Assembly (NCBI GenBank): GCA_000697335.1
Contig: JNEM01006278.1
Location: 1-12,961 of the forward strand
Direction: 5' to 3'
Source: Conidiobolus incongruus B7586
Lineage: Eukaryota; Entomophthoromycota; Entomophthoromycetes; Entomophthorales; Conidiobolaceae
Length of the DNA: 12,961 nt
Shown here in pieces: positions 1 through 9,169 of the stretch (positions are counted from its first letter, which is position 1; each line of letters begins with the position of its first letter). The translations under genes and the position numbers were made by a program. The notes under the pieces are model-generated. The model made no database searches. It was not told the origin of the DNA and saw only the letters and a list, made by a program, of their open reading frames with translations.

Positions 1-2074
1 CAAAATTATTATTTTTTTTATTAATTTTAAATTAAACTTAAAAATATTGATTTTTTTTAAATATCCTTTTATATTAACTATTAAATTAGAATATAATCCA
101 TAAATACTTTTTAAACCATCAATTTTATTAATTATAATTTTTATATTAAAGTTATGTAATTTATTATATTATTTAATAAAATAACTTAATAAAAGTTTTT
201 AAAAATTTTTTTATATTTATTAGTTATTATGTAAATATATATTGAAATTAAAGTTTATTTTACGGATTTTATCTATATTATCTTTACTTTATAATGTAAA
301 AACTATTTTTATTTATATAAAGGTAATTTAATATAGTTAATATTTAACATTATATTTGATTATTTTTCCTTATTATTTAGCTATTATTAATATAACAAAT
401 TTATTTATAAAATAATATTAATTTGAATATTATATAATTGAATTTATAAATATACCTATATTACTAAATAATCAATTCTTGAAACTTTTATATAAAATTT
501 TATAATATTAATTTAATTTTTAATTAATCAAGTGATTTATATTTTTAAAGTTATTTTAATCTTATAATTAATATTAATTTAAATAATAAACCTGTCTTTA
601 TATTTCCTCTCAATTCTTATAACTATTATAGTATTATTCATTATTTTTAAGATTGAAATTATAACTATTAATAATATTTTATATTATTATTATCTAATTA
701 TATCCATTATATTTAATTTGACATATTTATTTATGAAGCCTAAATAAACTCTGTTTAATAATATATTAACTTAATATATGGATATTATATTAAGTCTTCC
801 TTTATATTATATTGGTTTTATTATTACTATGCTTATCATATAATATTAAAGAAATTAGTATATTTTTCAAAATTTATATTACCCTAACAAAATATTAAAA
901 AAAATATTTTTATTGAATATAATTTAACTTTTATAAAATATATTATTAAAAGGATTATTTTATTTGATTTTATTAAATCATTCCTATTTAATAAGTAGTT
1001 TTTGGAAACTTATTTTTTTCTCAAAAAAGATATGAAATGAATATAAATTGTGTAATTCTTTTAAGATTGTTAATTTAAGAAAATTAATATATAACTGTTA
1101 GTTTCACTTTGTGATAATGATTTCATTGATATTGCATAATTATATTAGGTGTATAAACTATGAAAATCGCTATCATTTTAAAAATAAATTGAAATAAACA
1201 ACATTATTAGAAAATTCAACAATTTTAAAATATTAATACTATAATAAACTATTCAATGATTATGATCATCATACATGCTGTTTGTATTTGGAATAATAAT
1301 ATTTGATTAATCTTTTATATTAATATGATTACAAATTGAGATTCTAGACTTGGAGATGATTTTATAAATAATAGAAAAGGAATTTGAAAAAAAAATCTTG
1401 TGATCTATGCCAATTATCATATATTTAATTAAATTATAAATTTTTATATTTTAATAATTCAATATTACATATTTCATCTATTAAGTATCATTATTTTTAC
1501 AATTTGAATAACATTTTTTAGCAATTTCCATATCAAAAATAAAATCTAATAACCCTAAAATATAAACAATAGCCTTATCAATTGTTAATAAGTTAGACCA
1601 ATAAATTACTAGAAAAATCAATCTTTGACATGAATAGGCAAATTTATAAAACTATAAAACTAGATATGACAAACGATTTAGGGGCTTGATATTCGACTCC
1701 ATCCATCAATTCGTGTACATGACTATGAAACAAATTACAACATTTTTTCAAAATTCTAGTAACTCGATAAATTATCACAGTTGATATATTTCGGAAAATA
1801 TCTCTACTTGATGATTTCTAATTTTAGTAGTTTTTGGAGATTTTAATTTGCTAGTTGAAATAATTTTGACGAATGGAGGATATATATAACTTAATATATT
1901 TTTTAAATTGTAATGGCAAATTTATCTTAAATATATTAGATGTTTAATTATTGAATACATAATATATTAATACATATTAAAAAATATTACAAATGATAAC
2001 TAAGATATATATAAATATTTATTATTTTTATATTAAAGTTTAAGCAAATTGAAATAATATCAAGTTTGAAAATT

Positions 2075-2128
2075 CCAATCAAGTCGATCAATTCGCATCA
2101 GTTCAAGAAAAACCAATCAAACACCAAT
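2075..2128 (+). promoter_or_regulatory. Cluster of three CCAAT pentamers upstream of the Ras gene
   Basis: CCAAT occurs at 2075-2079, 2113-2117 and 2124-2128, all on the plus strand, about 260-315 bases before the Ras start codon and within a locally G+C-richer stretch. CCAAT is the core bound by the HAP/NF-Y complex in fungi. Three copies within 54 bases of such AT-rich DNA are suggestive. Binding is inferred, not shown. Confidence 0.4.
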
Positions 2129-2243
2129 CACAGCACAATCTTAGTCCTATTGATTGAACATTGTTTGGTTTCAAAAGTTCCATTAATCACCAACATCACT
2201 AATATTCATTAAATGATTCAGAACTGAAACCTAATTGATTTGG

Positions 2244-2250
2244 TATATAA
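2244..2250 (+). promoter_or_regulatory. TATA-like box of the Ras gene
   Basis: TATATAA is preceded by GG and lies about 140 bases upstream of the Ras ATG, downstream of the CCAAT cluster. In DNA this AT-rich such a match has little weight alone; its position makes it plausible. Confidence 0.3.
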
Positions 2251-2390
2251 ATGATTAGAATATTGTCAATATCTATGTTTTTATTTCCCATTGTTTATTA
2301 TTTATATCAATATCATCCTTTAACATCCATTATCATATAGTTTTCATTATATCTTATATTACATATTGGAAAATTTAATACAAATTTGTA

Positions 2391-3290
2391 ATGGCTTCGT
2401 ATTTATCAACGCCCAAATTTAAAGAGTATAAAATTACTCTGTTGGGTATTGGAGGTAATTTTATATTAATTTATATATTAGAATTGATGTTTACTAATCG
2501 GATTTTTAGGTGCTGGTAAATCTGCCATAACGATTCAGTTCATTAGAAATCAGTTTGTTGAAGAGTATGATCCAACTATTGAAGGTGATATTTTATCGAA
2601 TTCATTATATATTTGATCATCATTAATATTAGAATTATTTAGATTCTTATAACAAACAATGTGTAATTGATCAAGAAGTTTGCGACCTTGAAATTTTGGA
2701 TACTGCCGGTCAAGAAGAATATAAGTAAATATTAAAATATTTGCAATAAATTATTAACTAACTTGAATTTTTTTAGTGCTATGCGAGATCAATACATACG
2801 CTCAGGGCACGGTTTTATCATCGTATACAGCATTGACCAATTAGATAGTTTCAAAGAAGCTATCAGCATTTATCAAAGGATTTGCATAGTCAAAGAATCT
2901 CGTCGAGTACCAGTAGTCCTAGTAGGCAACAAGTGCGACCTGACGGAATCCCGTCGAGTTACCAAGTATCAAGCAGAACTTATGGCTCGAAATTGGCACT
3001 GTCCTTTTTATGAAACATCAGCCAAGTTCAGGATCAATATTGATGAGGTATTTTATGATTTGTGTCGACAGATCCGCAAAGATTGGTACCAGTTGGGATT
3101 AACACCTAATTCACCCTATCCTCCTTCATCAAGCGAAAGAAAGAGGGGCTCTCATTCTCAATCGGTACCCTCTTCTGCTAATAGATCATTTCATTCGGAA
3201 AAGTCAGTTATTCCCAATGAACGAAGAGAATGTGAGACTGCTGAAGAAGTTGAAGAAGTTAATTTGTTAGGATGTTGTATTATAATGTAA
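2391..3290 (+). CDS. RAS1: Ras-type small GTPase, four exons, 244 aa
   Basis: This is a membrane-anchored GTP/GDP switch of the Ras family, which in fungi controls cAMP/MAPK signalling, morphogenesis and growth. Exons are 2391-2454, 2510-2584, 2643-2724 and 2777-3290; the introns are 55, 58 and 52 nt, and the first and third have ACTAAT/ACTAACT branch-like sites. The spliced product starts [19 protein letters not shown]. Visible motifs are the P-loop GIGGAGKS (residues 19-26), switch I YDPTIED (41-47), DTAGQEEY (66-73, Gln70 matching H-Ras Gln61), NKCD (125-128) and ETSAK (153-157). A serine- and charge-rich hypervariable tail of about 55 residues ends in Cys-Cys-Ile-Ile-Met. By family knowledge CIIM is a farnesylation box, and the extra Cys240 may be palmitoylated. 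Gln at the position 61 equivalent favours Ras over Rap/Rsr1. The P-loop differs from the usual GAGGVGKS/GVGGVGKS: Ile and Ala replace H-Ras Ala11 and Val14. The ATG chosen gives a typical short N-terminal extension. Confidence 0.95.
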
Positions 3291-3362
3291 CTATTCATTT
3301 ATTATTATCAATTTATTCAATTCATTACAAAATTCCAAAAGTTTTTTCTATCATAATCATTT

Positions 3363-3368
3363 AATAAA
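3363..3368 (+). terminator. Possible polyadenylation signal of the Ras gene
   Basis: AATAAA lies 73 bases after the Ras stop codon, a usual distance for a poly(A) signal. Such hexamers are common by chance in DNA this AT-rich, so the assignment rests on position. Confidence 0.3.
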
Positions 3369-4301
3369 TTAATATGTAATCATAATAATCAAATTTTTTA
3401 TTTTTCATATAATAATAAGTTGTGACAGATATCCAAACCATGTTTTATGTTAGTCAAAATTCATTTTAAATAATTCATATTAAAACGCATATTAATAATT
3501 AATAAAGATTCTTAGAATATCAAAATATTCTAACTGTTTAAGCTATTTATTTGATAACAATTCCAAATAATTCATTTATGTTTCTATGATCGAATTAATT
3601 GAAATTTTGTCAAAAATTTTCAGAAAATATTGAAGTAATTTGAATATTAGACTTAATTAGTGGTTATAATATAATTAAAGTTCTATCTTTGTACTTTAAT
3701 TACCAATACAGTAATATAATTTTAATAATATATTTTACAATTATTTATTTTAGTTTATATAAAAAAATTAATCATTATTAAGTTTATTACTTTTTACTCA
3801 TTTTTATAAACACTTACAATTTAAAATTATACCATGAAAAGAATAAACTAAATAATTGAATTAATTTAATTGATTTTATTATTCAAATGATAAATTAGAG
3901 ATTATACAATATTAATAGTTAAATATTATTTTTGATTTGAAATATTGTATTGACTTCAAAATTAGAGTTTACCAGAATATAGAAATTTGTAAAATATTAT
4001 TAAATATAATTTAATCATATGGTGATATTAGATAAAAACAAAATATACATCAGTCTCATTAGTTTTATACTTTTCAAATAATATGACATATATAAAATTA
4101 ATACGGAGAAAAAACACATATCTAAATTTATGAAGTTGATCAATTTTAATTTAAACAAAATCAAATAGTTCAATATAAAATGAATATTTAATTTAATAAA
4201 AAACTCAATATTGTAATACAAATTTATTATATTCAAAATATGGATAAACTGAAACGTGAAAGAGGTATTTAAGATATCTGATATTAATGAATTACTTAAA
4301 T

Positions 4302-4316
4302 GGACTGCAAATTTGA
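4302..4316 (+). repeat. Short motif shared with the histone-chaperone gene promoter
   Basis: GGACTGCAAATTTGA here and GGACTGCAAAATTGA at 7351-7365 match at 14 of 15 positions. Both lie on the plus strand upstream of a gene, 516 and 197 bases from the respective start codons. The shared G and C positions make chance less likely in such AT-rich DNA. The role is unknown; it could be a regulatory site or a trace of a dispersed repeat. Confidence 0.35.
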
Positions 4317-4341
4317 TATTATAGATTGTTTCATCAAGAAC

Positions 4342-4366
4342 ATCACAAATAGGATTTATTTGTGAT
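4342..4366. repeat. Perfect 10-bp inverted repeat with 5-nt loop
   Basis: ATCACAAATA at 4342-4351 and its exact reverse complement TATTTGTGAT at 4357-4366 are separated by GGATT. The arms contain three G/C pairs each, so this is more than an AT palindrome. It lies about 470 bases upstream of the acyl-CoA synthetase start codon and about 1 kb after the Ras stop. Confidence 0.6.
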
Positions 4367-4734
4367 TTTACCCATTATCTAAATTAAATCAGTTAATTAA
4401 CTCGAAAAATAATCTAGAAACCCTGAATTGATATTAATGAGAATAGAATTATATTTTGCTAAATGGAATAAGAACTATATAGACATGTTTTTTTAATTCA
4501 TTAAATTTTAGTGCATATATTAGGTCTTATAAAATTTAAAACAAATATATATTTAATGTATATCGCATCTTTATTTGAAAATTAGAGTAAAATTAATTAA
4601 CATTAAATATTATAACATAATATTTTCATCAAATAACATAGATAAACAATTAACTAATTAAAAAGTCAATTTGATAGTCACATGTTGATTAAAAAGATAC
4701 CCATAAAATGGATAATGATTAACCATTAACCGAG

Positions 4735-4747
4735 TATAAAAATATAT
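4735..4747 (+). promoter_or_regulatory. TATA-like box of the acyl-CoA synthetase gene
   Basis: TATAAAAATATAT follows a locally richer stretch (ACCATTAACCGAG) and lies about 97 bases before the start codon at 4832. The position and TATAAA core fit a TATA element; AT richness lowers its weight. Confidence 0.35.
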
Positions 4748-4831
4748 GGATTCAAAACAAATCAATATCAAGTTAGCAACTTTAATAAATATTACTATAC
4801 TTATAAATCTTTAAATCAGTAATCTTTATAT

Positions 4832-7179
4832 ATGACATCTACATTTATAAACAGTTCTAAAGATTCTCAAGTGAAGCCAATTGGTAGAATACTCTCAATC
4901 CCTGTTGAAAACTCTAAAAATCAAAGTAGTTCTGGTAATTCAAAATTAAGTCAATTTGTATATTAACTAATGAAACTGTTTAATTAGCTATTTACGCCTC
5001 TGCTTTATACCCAACTAGGCTAAATGAGTTACCTTTGAACTTTCCTCAAACTCCTTTCCAGATATTTTTACAGAGTACATAATTGTCAATATGATTCAAG
5101 ATTTGTTTATTAAATTATTGATTTAGGTGTCCATAAATTCCCCAACCAACCTTTTTTAGGAAGGACCAGCTTAGAGGCTCCAGTTCAATATAAGTGGACT
5201 ACATATCGCGAGCTATATAATCGTGTTATCAAATTTGGATCTTTCTTACCTAAATTGAACAATCATTTTAGTCTTGATAACAAAAATCAACTGGTAATTC
5301 TTGGAACACCCCAACCTGAGTGGATATTGGTTGATTTAGCATGTCAAGCTTACAGTTGGCAAACATTAACTCTCTTTGAAAATTTTTCTATTTCAGTTTT
5401 GAAAAATTTGTCTCAAACTATCGACTGTCCAGTTGCAGTTTGTGACTTGAAAAGAGTTGCCAACTTACTCAGTGTAAGTGATCAATGGAATAATTTAAAG
5501 CTTATCATTTGCATGAGTCCAATTGATAGATTTAACAAACTTCACTTTACTCATTTGATATCATGGGCGAAAGAAAAGGGATTGATTTTGGTTAGTTTGC
5601 AGGAGTTGGAGAATATGGGTACCTTATCATCCAACCCCTCATTCAAAGCTTTCCAACCAAAGCATGTATCTACTGTTGGGTTTACCCAAGGTACAACTGA
5701 TCTTCCCAAAGGAATACAATTTACAGGATACCAGCTTGCTTTCTCAACTTATGCAATCTCAAAGCATTTAGGTGAATATTATAATCAGTCTAGTGTTGAA
5801 TATACACACTTATCATACGCCAATTTAAATGCGCGAGTTGGACTTTACCACATCATGAGCATTGGTGGCAGAGTTGGATATTATTCCCATAGAGAAGAAG
5901 GTTTAAGTCGCATGCAAATTGACTGTAAGCAACTTGCTCCAACTCACATGAGAACTACTACCAAGACTTTGGAACAAATCTACAAACAAATAGTTGACAT
6001 TATTCAAAGTGACAAAGTTATTCATCAACAGTACAAGAGACTGTTGGATTATACATTAGAATTCCGTCTCAATTATCACGAATCCAATCCCGATTTCAAA
6101 ACTTATATGATCAGTAAACTCTTTTCAGCCCTTACTGTCAAATTTCAGTTCTGGTTCGGTTACAGATTGAAATACATCTTTTGTATCGGTGCACCTGTAT
6201 CTGCCAAAGTTCAGCAATTACTCGAGCTACTTATGAATGTTACAATTGTCCAAGGATACACTTCTACAGAAACTTGTGGTATCGTACTCTGTACCCAACC
6301 ATCCGATTCCAAAGATTGTTATGGTACCACTGGTGGTGTTATCCCTGGACTGGAAGTCAAGTTGGTTGATTGTCCTGATCTTGGATACTTCGTAAACGGT
6401 TCTGACTCCTGTCGCGGCGAGTTATGGGTTAGAGGTCCCAGTGTCGGTCTCAAATACTATAATACCAAGAATTCAATTCTTAATGAAGGAAGCTTTTCTG
6501 GAGGCTGGTACAAGACTGGAGATATTGCAGAGATTAATACTTATCGTAAAGTTTATCCACTTTATAATATTACAATTTAACTCATTCATTGTATTTCAGG
6601 TGGTACATTTAATATTATTGATAGAAAGAGCAATTTCTTCCAATTAAAAGATGGTAATTTCGTTACAATATAACTATATATACTATGTTTGAAAAATTAC
6701 CTCATTTGATATTAGGTCACTATGTAACTCCTGAAAAAATAGAAAAAGAATATTTGAAGAGTCCTCTCATTGATCAAATATACATTCCTCAGCAAACATC
6801 ACTAACTGGTATTATTGTTCCCAACCGTAATGAATTTATTCCTTGGCTACATTATACACTCAATGAAGAAATCAATCCTAATGATATTGAAAAACATTTA
6901 AAAGATCAAAGGGTTATAACTCAGTTTTTATCAACAGTTAACTCTAGTATGAAGAGTATGAAGATACTCAAAGACTTTGAACTTTTAAGGAATATTATTT
7001 TAATTCATAATAGATTTGAGGAAGTAGAGGGCGCTATTTCTCCAACGTAAGTTACATGATCAAATTTTTCTATATTAAATGACTAATTCTTATTTAGTTT
7101 CAAATTAAAGAGATCTAGTTTATACAAACACTTTTCTAAGCTATTGAATAAGGATCCAGAACCTGAATCTAAATTATGA
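4832..7179 (+). CDS. Peroxisomal long-chain acyl-CoA synthetase (Faa2-like), six exons, 691 aa
   Basis: Members of this family (AMP-forming, ACSL/FAA) activate fatty acids with ATP and CoA, here probably for peroxisomal beta-oxidation. Exons are 4832-4934, 4988-5074, 5127-6545, 6600-6653, 6716-7046 and 7098-7179; introns are 53, 52, 54, 62 and 51 nt, and all junctions keep frame. The length suits the family (about 660-700 aa). The N-terminal part reads YKWTTYRELYNRV, like ACSL A1 regions. Later come the P-loop equivalent GFTQGTTDLPKG (248-259), QGYTSTETCG (439-448), TGD (527-529), IDRK (543-546), HYVTPEKIE (556-564) and C-terminal PTFKLKR, which carries the presumed catalytic lysine. The protein ends Ser-Lys-Leu, a canonical PTS1 signal. 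Oddities: the P-loop normally reads TSGTTGxPKG but has Gln and Asp here; PLAHxxER reads as ANLNARV; VPR is lost; SGGAP reads as CIGAP. The reading frame is intact, so this may be a divergent paralogue rather than a standard enzyme. Confidence 0.93.
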
Positions 7180-7214
7180 ATTTTTACAGTTATTATGTTT
7201 TGATTTTTATTTTT

Positions 7215-7220
7215 AATAAA
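7215..7220 (+). terminator. Possible polyadenylation signal of the acyl-CoA synthetase gene
   Basis: AATAAA lies 36 bases past the TGA stop and is followed by several TAATAA-type repeats. It is plausible from distance only. Confidence 0.3.
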
Positions 7221-7336
7221 CTTTACTATACTTATACGTTTAAATTATTAGTAATAATAATGATAATAAAGTATATTAATGAATACTGAGTGCCTTGATA
7301 AATAAATTTGAGAGAATTAAATATTAAATTTTTTAT

Positions 7337-7365
7337 GGCAAATTTAAATAGGACTGCAAAATTGA
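7337..7365 (+). promoter_or_regulatory. Paired GCAAATTT-type motifs upstream of the WD40 gene
   Basis: GGCAAATTTA (7337-7346) is identical to copies at 1637-1646 and 1915-1924 upstream of the Ras gene. GGACTGCAAAATTGA (7351-7365) nearly equals the element at 4302-4316. Both sit 197-225 bases before the start codon at 7562. They may be binding sites for a common factor; nothing in the sequence proves it. Confidence 0.3.
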
Positions 7366-7519
7366 AAATTATTTAAAATTGACAATCCCATAAAACGAAT
7401 TCCAGAATCCTTAAAATTTATTTGGTCATCACATAATATTACTCCATTAATCATTAATCAAATATAATTTTAACCCTTTAAATCAATCGTTTAAATAATC
7501 CATCCTCCAACTGGTAGAA

Positions 7520-7528
7520 TATAAAAAA
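7520..7528 (+). promoter_or_regulatory. TATA-like box of the WD40 gene
   Basis: TATAAAAAA lies 42 bases upstream of the ATG at 7562, implying a very short 5' leader if it is used. Confidence 0.3.
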
Positions 7529-7561
7529 CCTTCTTTAATCAAAAACAATTAATTTGACATT

Positions 7562-9092
7562 ATGGAATATTTAAACTCAATTCAAAATAAGAAACGCACT
7601 AGGGATCAGGGTAAGTTCATTTTATTCTTATTGTTAACTTCAATACTCAAATGAACTTATTTTTTGCATAATGTAGATGATATTATTGAAGGAGAGCCAG
7701 TAAGCTCACCGTCGCATCATTCTATCGCCGGCGAAGACGATAGTAATGAGGTTGAAAAACAACAAAGCATTATCGAAGAATACAAGTTATGGAAGAAAAA
7801 CGCCCCCTTCCTTTATGATTTGGTAGTCACCCATGTTCTAGAGTGGCCAACTCTTACGTGTCAATGGTTTCCAGACTTAGAGGATCAACCTGACAAAGAT
7901 TACAACTTGCAACGCGTGCTTTTAGGAACCCAGACAAATGGTGAAGAAAATGAACACGTCATTATTGCTAATATCAAGACACCTAAACAGAAGAAGAGCA
8001 ATGATCGACAGGATAGCCAGAGTAATTCAGGGGGCTACGGCGCTTCTGAAGGATGTCGTATTCAAATTTCTCAACGCATCAATCATGCTGGTGAAGTAAA
8101 CAGAGCTCGTTATGTTCCTCAAAATCCTGATTTGATAGGTACTGTATCTTCATTAGGTCATGTTAATGTCTTTGATAGAACCAAGCACCCCAATGATCCC
8201 ACTCCCGATGGAAAATGTTCTCCTCAGATACGCCTAGAAGGTCATTCTGAAGAGCCTCTTGATCTTGAATGGAATGGATCCAAAGAAGGCCATCTTTTGA
8301 CTTGTGCTAAGGATAAAACAGTGTGCTTATGGGATATCTCTGCATATACCAAAGATACTAATGAACTTGGTCCCGTCCGCACTTTTAACTTTCACAAAGA
8401 TGTTGTAGGTGGTATCTCATGGCTGCCTCAATCTCCTAATGTATTTGCATCTTGCTCTGATGATCGCCTCGTTGCTATTTGGGATATTCGTAAATCTGAT
8501 CCAAATCCTGCATTCAAAACTGAAGCTCATAAAGCTGAAGTAAACGTCGTTCAATTCAATCCATTTGGTGAATTTTTATTCGCCACAGGTGGGAATGACG
8601 GTATTGTTAGACTTTGGGATTTGAGAAATATCAATTTGCCCTTACATGATCTTGAAGGCCATACCGACTCAGTTGTAAGTATTGGTTGGTCACCTATTAA
8701 TGAAACAATTCTAGCAACAGGCGGTAATGATCGTAGGGTTCATATCTGGGATATCAGTCTTATCGGTATGGAACAGAGCGCCGAAGAAGCTGAAGATGGT
8801 GTACCTGAACTAATGGTAATTATACATTATTATTTATTATATTTATTTTTCTAAAGAAACTATTAGTTTATCCACGGAGGACATACTGATCCTATCACTG
8901 ATCTTTCTTGGAACCCTCATCAACCCTGGACTTTAGCCACTAGCAGCTCCGGGAATAGCTTCCACTATTGGCAAATGGTAAATGATTAAAATCAATTCAA
9001 TGTAATATTTTAACATGTTACAATATTTATAGGCTTCTAATATTTATGAAACCGAAGAAATATCCAAATTACCATCAAATCAATTGCAATAA
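7562..9092 (+). CDS. HAT2: RbAp48/Hat2/Msi1-type histone-binding WD40 protein, four exons, 452 aa
   Basis: Proteins of this family bind histones H3-H4 (helix 1 of H4) and are shared subunits of CAF-1, the Hat1 acetyltransferase, Rpd3-type deacetylases and Polycomb-type complexes. Exons are 7562-7610, 7677-8815, 8867-8977 and 9033-9092; introns are 66, 51 and 55 nt, and all junctions keep frame. The N-terminal histone-binding segment (about residues 50-83) has EEYKLWKKNAPFLYDLVVTH followed by LEWPTLTCQW. WD repeats follow, with WDIS, WDIR, WDLR and WDIS ends. The characteristic acidic loop EQSAEEAEDGVPEL leads into FIHGGHTDPITDLSWNPHQPW and WQMASNIY, as in the last blade of RBBP4. The length is close to the family norm (about 425). 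The Lys/Arg-rich start (NKKRTRDQ) is encoded by exon 1, whose ATG lies 42 bases after a TATA-like box. An in-frame ATG at 7671 falls inside intron 1, so it is not the start. The sequence does not tell whether the role is Hat2-, Msi1- or Mis16-like. Confidence 0.95.
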
Positions 9093-9163
9093 TTGATACT
9101 AAATAATTTTCACTAACTTAGCCTTTTTTTTCAAGTTAATACTAGAAGTCAAATCATTTTCTC

Positions 9164-9169
9164 AATAAA
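9164..9169 (+). terminator. Possible polyadenylation signal of the WD40 gene
   Basis: AATAAA, within CTCAATAAAATTTT, is 72 bases after the WD40 stop codon at 9090-9092. It is preceded by a T-rich run near 9124-9131. Confidence 0.35.

Larger units (their letters stand above)
1..2390. other. AT-rich intergenic region upstream of the Ras gene
   Basis: No gene can be supported here. Most lines have only about 3-10% G+C, and long open frames are absent. A more complex stretch at about 1620-1880 reaches roughly 23-38% G+C per 60-base line and is described under findings. The last 350 bases become less AT-rich and hold the likely Ras promoter. Single CCCTAA-type hexamers occur near 881 and 1551 but are not tandem, so this is not a telomere. 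I found no tRNA, rRNA or transposase-like sequence. Confidence 0.6.
3291..4831. other. AT-rich spacer between the Ras and acyl-CoA synthetase genes
   Basis: These 1.5 kb hold the Ras 3' end, a long AT-rich stretch and the acyl-CoA synthetase promoter. The one longer open frame (minus strand, 4015-4236) begins at TTG and encodes only Ile/Leu/Asn/Tyr-rich low-complexity sequence, so I do not call it. A perfect hairpin at 4342-4366 and a GGACTGCAAATTTGA element at 4302-4316 are listed separately. I see no RNA gene or mobile element. Confidence 0.6.
7180..7561. other. Spacer between the acyl-CoA synthetase and WD40 genes
   Basis: These 382 bases hold the 3' end of one gene and the promoter of the next. 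Visible items are the AATAAA at 7215, GGCAAATTTA at 7337-7346, GGACTGCAAAATTGA at 7351-7365, and a TATA-like box near 7520. No coding potential is seen. Confidence 0.6.

Noticed and set aside
878-1557. CCCTAA/CCCTAAA hexamers suggesting telomeric repeats
   Set aside because: They are single scattered copies with no tandem array, so not a telomere or a clear interstitial repeat.
1683-1712. TTCGACTCC stretch resembling a tRNA T-arm
   Set aside because: No matching acceptor, D or anticodon stems could be placed around it, so a tRNA is not supported.
4015-4236. A 73-codon minus-strand open frame with a hydrophobic product
   Set aside because: It begins at TTG, not ATG, lies in DNA of very low G+C, and consists of Ile, Leu, Asn, Tyr and Phe as expected from AT-rich sequence. 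There are no recognisable motifs.
6181-6369. Cys- and Tyr-rich open frame inside the acyl-CoA synthetase
   Set aside because: It is an out-of-frame shadow of the third exon; the real frame has clear ACSL motifs in the same interval.
7664-7676. ATG at 7671 as start of the WD40 protein
   Set aside because: It lies inside intron 1. Splicing 7562-7610 to 7677 keeps frame and gives a basic N-terminus as in the family.
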